From Deltaproteobacteria bacterium (GTDB taxonomy: Bacteria > Desulfobacterota > Desulfobacteria > Desulfobacterales > JAUVVS01), in assembly GCA_030604545.1 (NCBI GenBank), contig JAUVVS010000158.1, forward strand, positions 1-5,799: DNA of 5,799 bases, given 5' to 3'. The translations under genes and the position numbers were made by a program. Of this stretch, positions 5,496 to 5,799 are shown piece by piece. The notes beneath the pieces are model-generated. The model did no database searches and had not been told where the DNA came from. It saw nothing but the letters and a program-made list of their open reading frames with translations. Each line of letters opens with the position of its first letter. The stretch's first letter is position 1.

Positions 5496-5585
5496 ATTTG
5501 ATAGTTTGAATTAGTCTTTTTACGAATTCAGTAATACTTTAGCCCTTTGAAACCAGTTTATACAAATAAGCTTGAAAGGTGATTA

Positions 5586-5615
5586 AATTTTCAGCCGTGT
5601 AATTGTCTGAAAATT
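5586..5615. repeat. 9-bp perfect inverted repeat in the argD leader
   Basis: AATTTTCAG (5586-5594) is the exact reverse complement of CTGAAAATT (5607-5615), with a 12-base loop. In an argD transcript it would form an AT-rich hairpin about 90 bases before the start codon. It could be an operator-like site or just part of the repeat cluster. It does not match the ArgR box pattern well enough to be called one. Confidence 0.5.
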
Positions 5616-5735
5616 GGACACAGATGTCCAGGTGTCAGGTGTCAGGAGAAAAACGCAAAAGCCGGCCTGAAACCTGAAACCTGAAACCTGAAACCCATGT
5701 AAAGAGAAATTTTCATCTCACCAGATAGTGTCCAA
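5614..5735. repeat. Possible small element bounded by TTGGACAC / GTGTCCAA
   Basis: TTGGACAC (5614-5621) and GTGTCCAA (5728-5735) form an 8-bp inverted repeat bracketing 122 bases. AAAA lies immediately outside on both sides, which could be a short target duplication or simply base composition. Inside are TGTCCA (5625-5630), the GGTGTCA repeats and the CCTGAAA repeats. There is no transposase and no recognisable gene. The pairing is visible; the idea that this is a mobile element is inference and weak. Confidence 0.35.
5631..5693. repeat. GGTGTCA x2 and CCTGAAA x4 tandem repeats forming an imperfect hairpin
   Basis: The left side is GGTGTCA twice followed by GG (5631-5646). The right side is CCTGAAA four times in perfect register (5666-5672, 5673-5679, 5680-5686, 5687-5693). 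The reverse complement of the right unit is TTTCAGG, which differs from the left TGTCAGG by one base per 7-base period. The two arms can therefore pair with a mismatch every 7 bases around a GCCGGC-containing loop. It is a third type of short-period repeat in this window. Confidence 0.75.
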
Positions 5736-5799
5736 AAAAAAGAGCTATTTTCAAAGTAAATAACGAGGTCTGTACTCTCACTTATGCGCGAGTTTTACA

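Larger units (their letters stand above)
5496..5799. other. Non-coding, repeat-rich leader upstream of argD
   Basis: No gene is supported in these 304 bases. All minus-strand frames meet a stop within about 20 bases of the window edge, so at most a few codons of an upstream gene could be present. The region contains a 9-bp inverted repeat (5586-5615), TGGACA-CAGA-TGTCCA (5615-5630), GGTGTCAGGTGTCAGG (5631-5645), and four CCTGAAA units (5666-5693), all described separately. A promoter for argD may lie here: TATAAA on the minus strand at about 5558-5563 could be a -10 box, but no matching -35 is visible, so I do not call it. Confidence 0.6.

Noticed and set aside
5553..5590. Possible sigma70 promoter for argD with TATAAA as -10
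   Set aside because: No -35-like hexamer lies at 16-18 bases upstream, and the region is AT-rich enough for chance matches.
5642..5716. 24-codon ORF on the minus strand starting MKISLYMGF
   Set aside because: Most of it is the CCTGAAA tandem repeat read in one frame. It has no recognisable domain and a poorly placed GGTGAG directly against the ATG.
5748..5771. TTTTCAAAG followed later by GGTCTG, resembling an interrupted end of the 1-125 element
   Set aside because: About ten unrelated bases separate the two parts and no opposite arm is seen; it is too weak to call.

Overview
The window is a compact, AT-rich bacterial segment in which every recognisable gene lies on the minus strand. In the direction of transcription the order is argD (acetylornithine aminotransferase), a 304-bp gap, argH (argininosuccinate lyase), a short lipoprotein gene of LptM/YifL type, dapF (diaminopimelate epimerase), folK (HPPK), a membrane-anchored YHS/TRASH-like small protein, and pgsA (phosphatidylglycerophosphate synthase). 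An arginine block leading into a DAP/lysine gene, and gaps filled with short-period repeats, suggest a member of the Desulfobacterota (Desulfobacterales-like sulfate reducers). This assignment is inference from gene order and style; no marker gene is present.

Layout (plus coordinates): 1-125 is the right part of a repeat element ending in TTTCAAAGGTCTC, cut by the window edge. 126-185 holds a dispersed CACCAAGACACAAAG-type motif. pgsA is 186-752, the YHS-like gene 762-1031, a 46-bp perfect-armed hairpin 1046-1091, folK 1080-1589 and dapF 1586-2419. The lipoprotein gene is 2437-2586, argH 2573-4003, a repeat-rich gap 4004-4307, argD 4308-5495, and a repeat-rich leader with no gene 5496-5799.

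Function: ArgD and ArgH are the acetylornithine-to-ornithine and final steps of arginine synthesis. DapF makes meso-DAP for lysine and peptidoglycan; ArgD in many bacteria also acts as the succinyl-DAP aminotransferase, which links the two. FolK serves folate synthesis and PgsA anionic phospholipid synthesis. The lipoprotein and dapF recur side by side in E. coli (lptM/yifL-dapF). The genes from argH to pgsA are tightly packed and probably cotranscribed. argF and argG, which often lie between argD and argH in such operons, are absent here.

The main unusual content is the set of repeats between genes. A small inverted-repeat element appears to supply the folK stop codon, and a dispersed repeat appears to encode the C-terminus of the lipoprotein. 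The two gaps around argD each hold several different tandem and inverted repeats. I see no tRNA, rRNA, CRISPR array, transposase or convincing rho-independent terminator.
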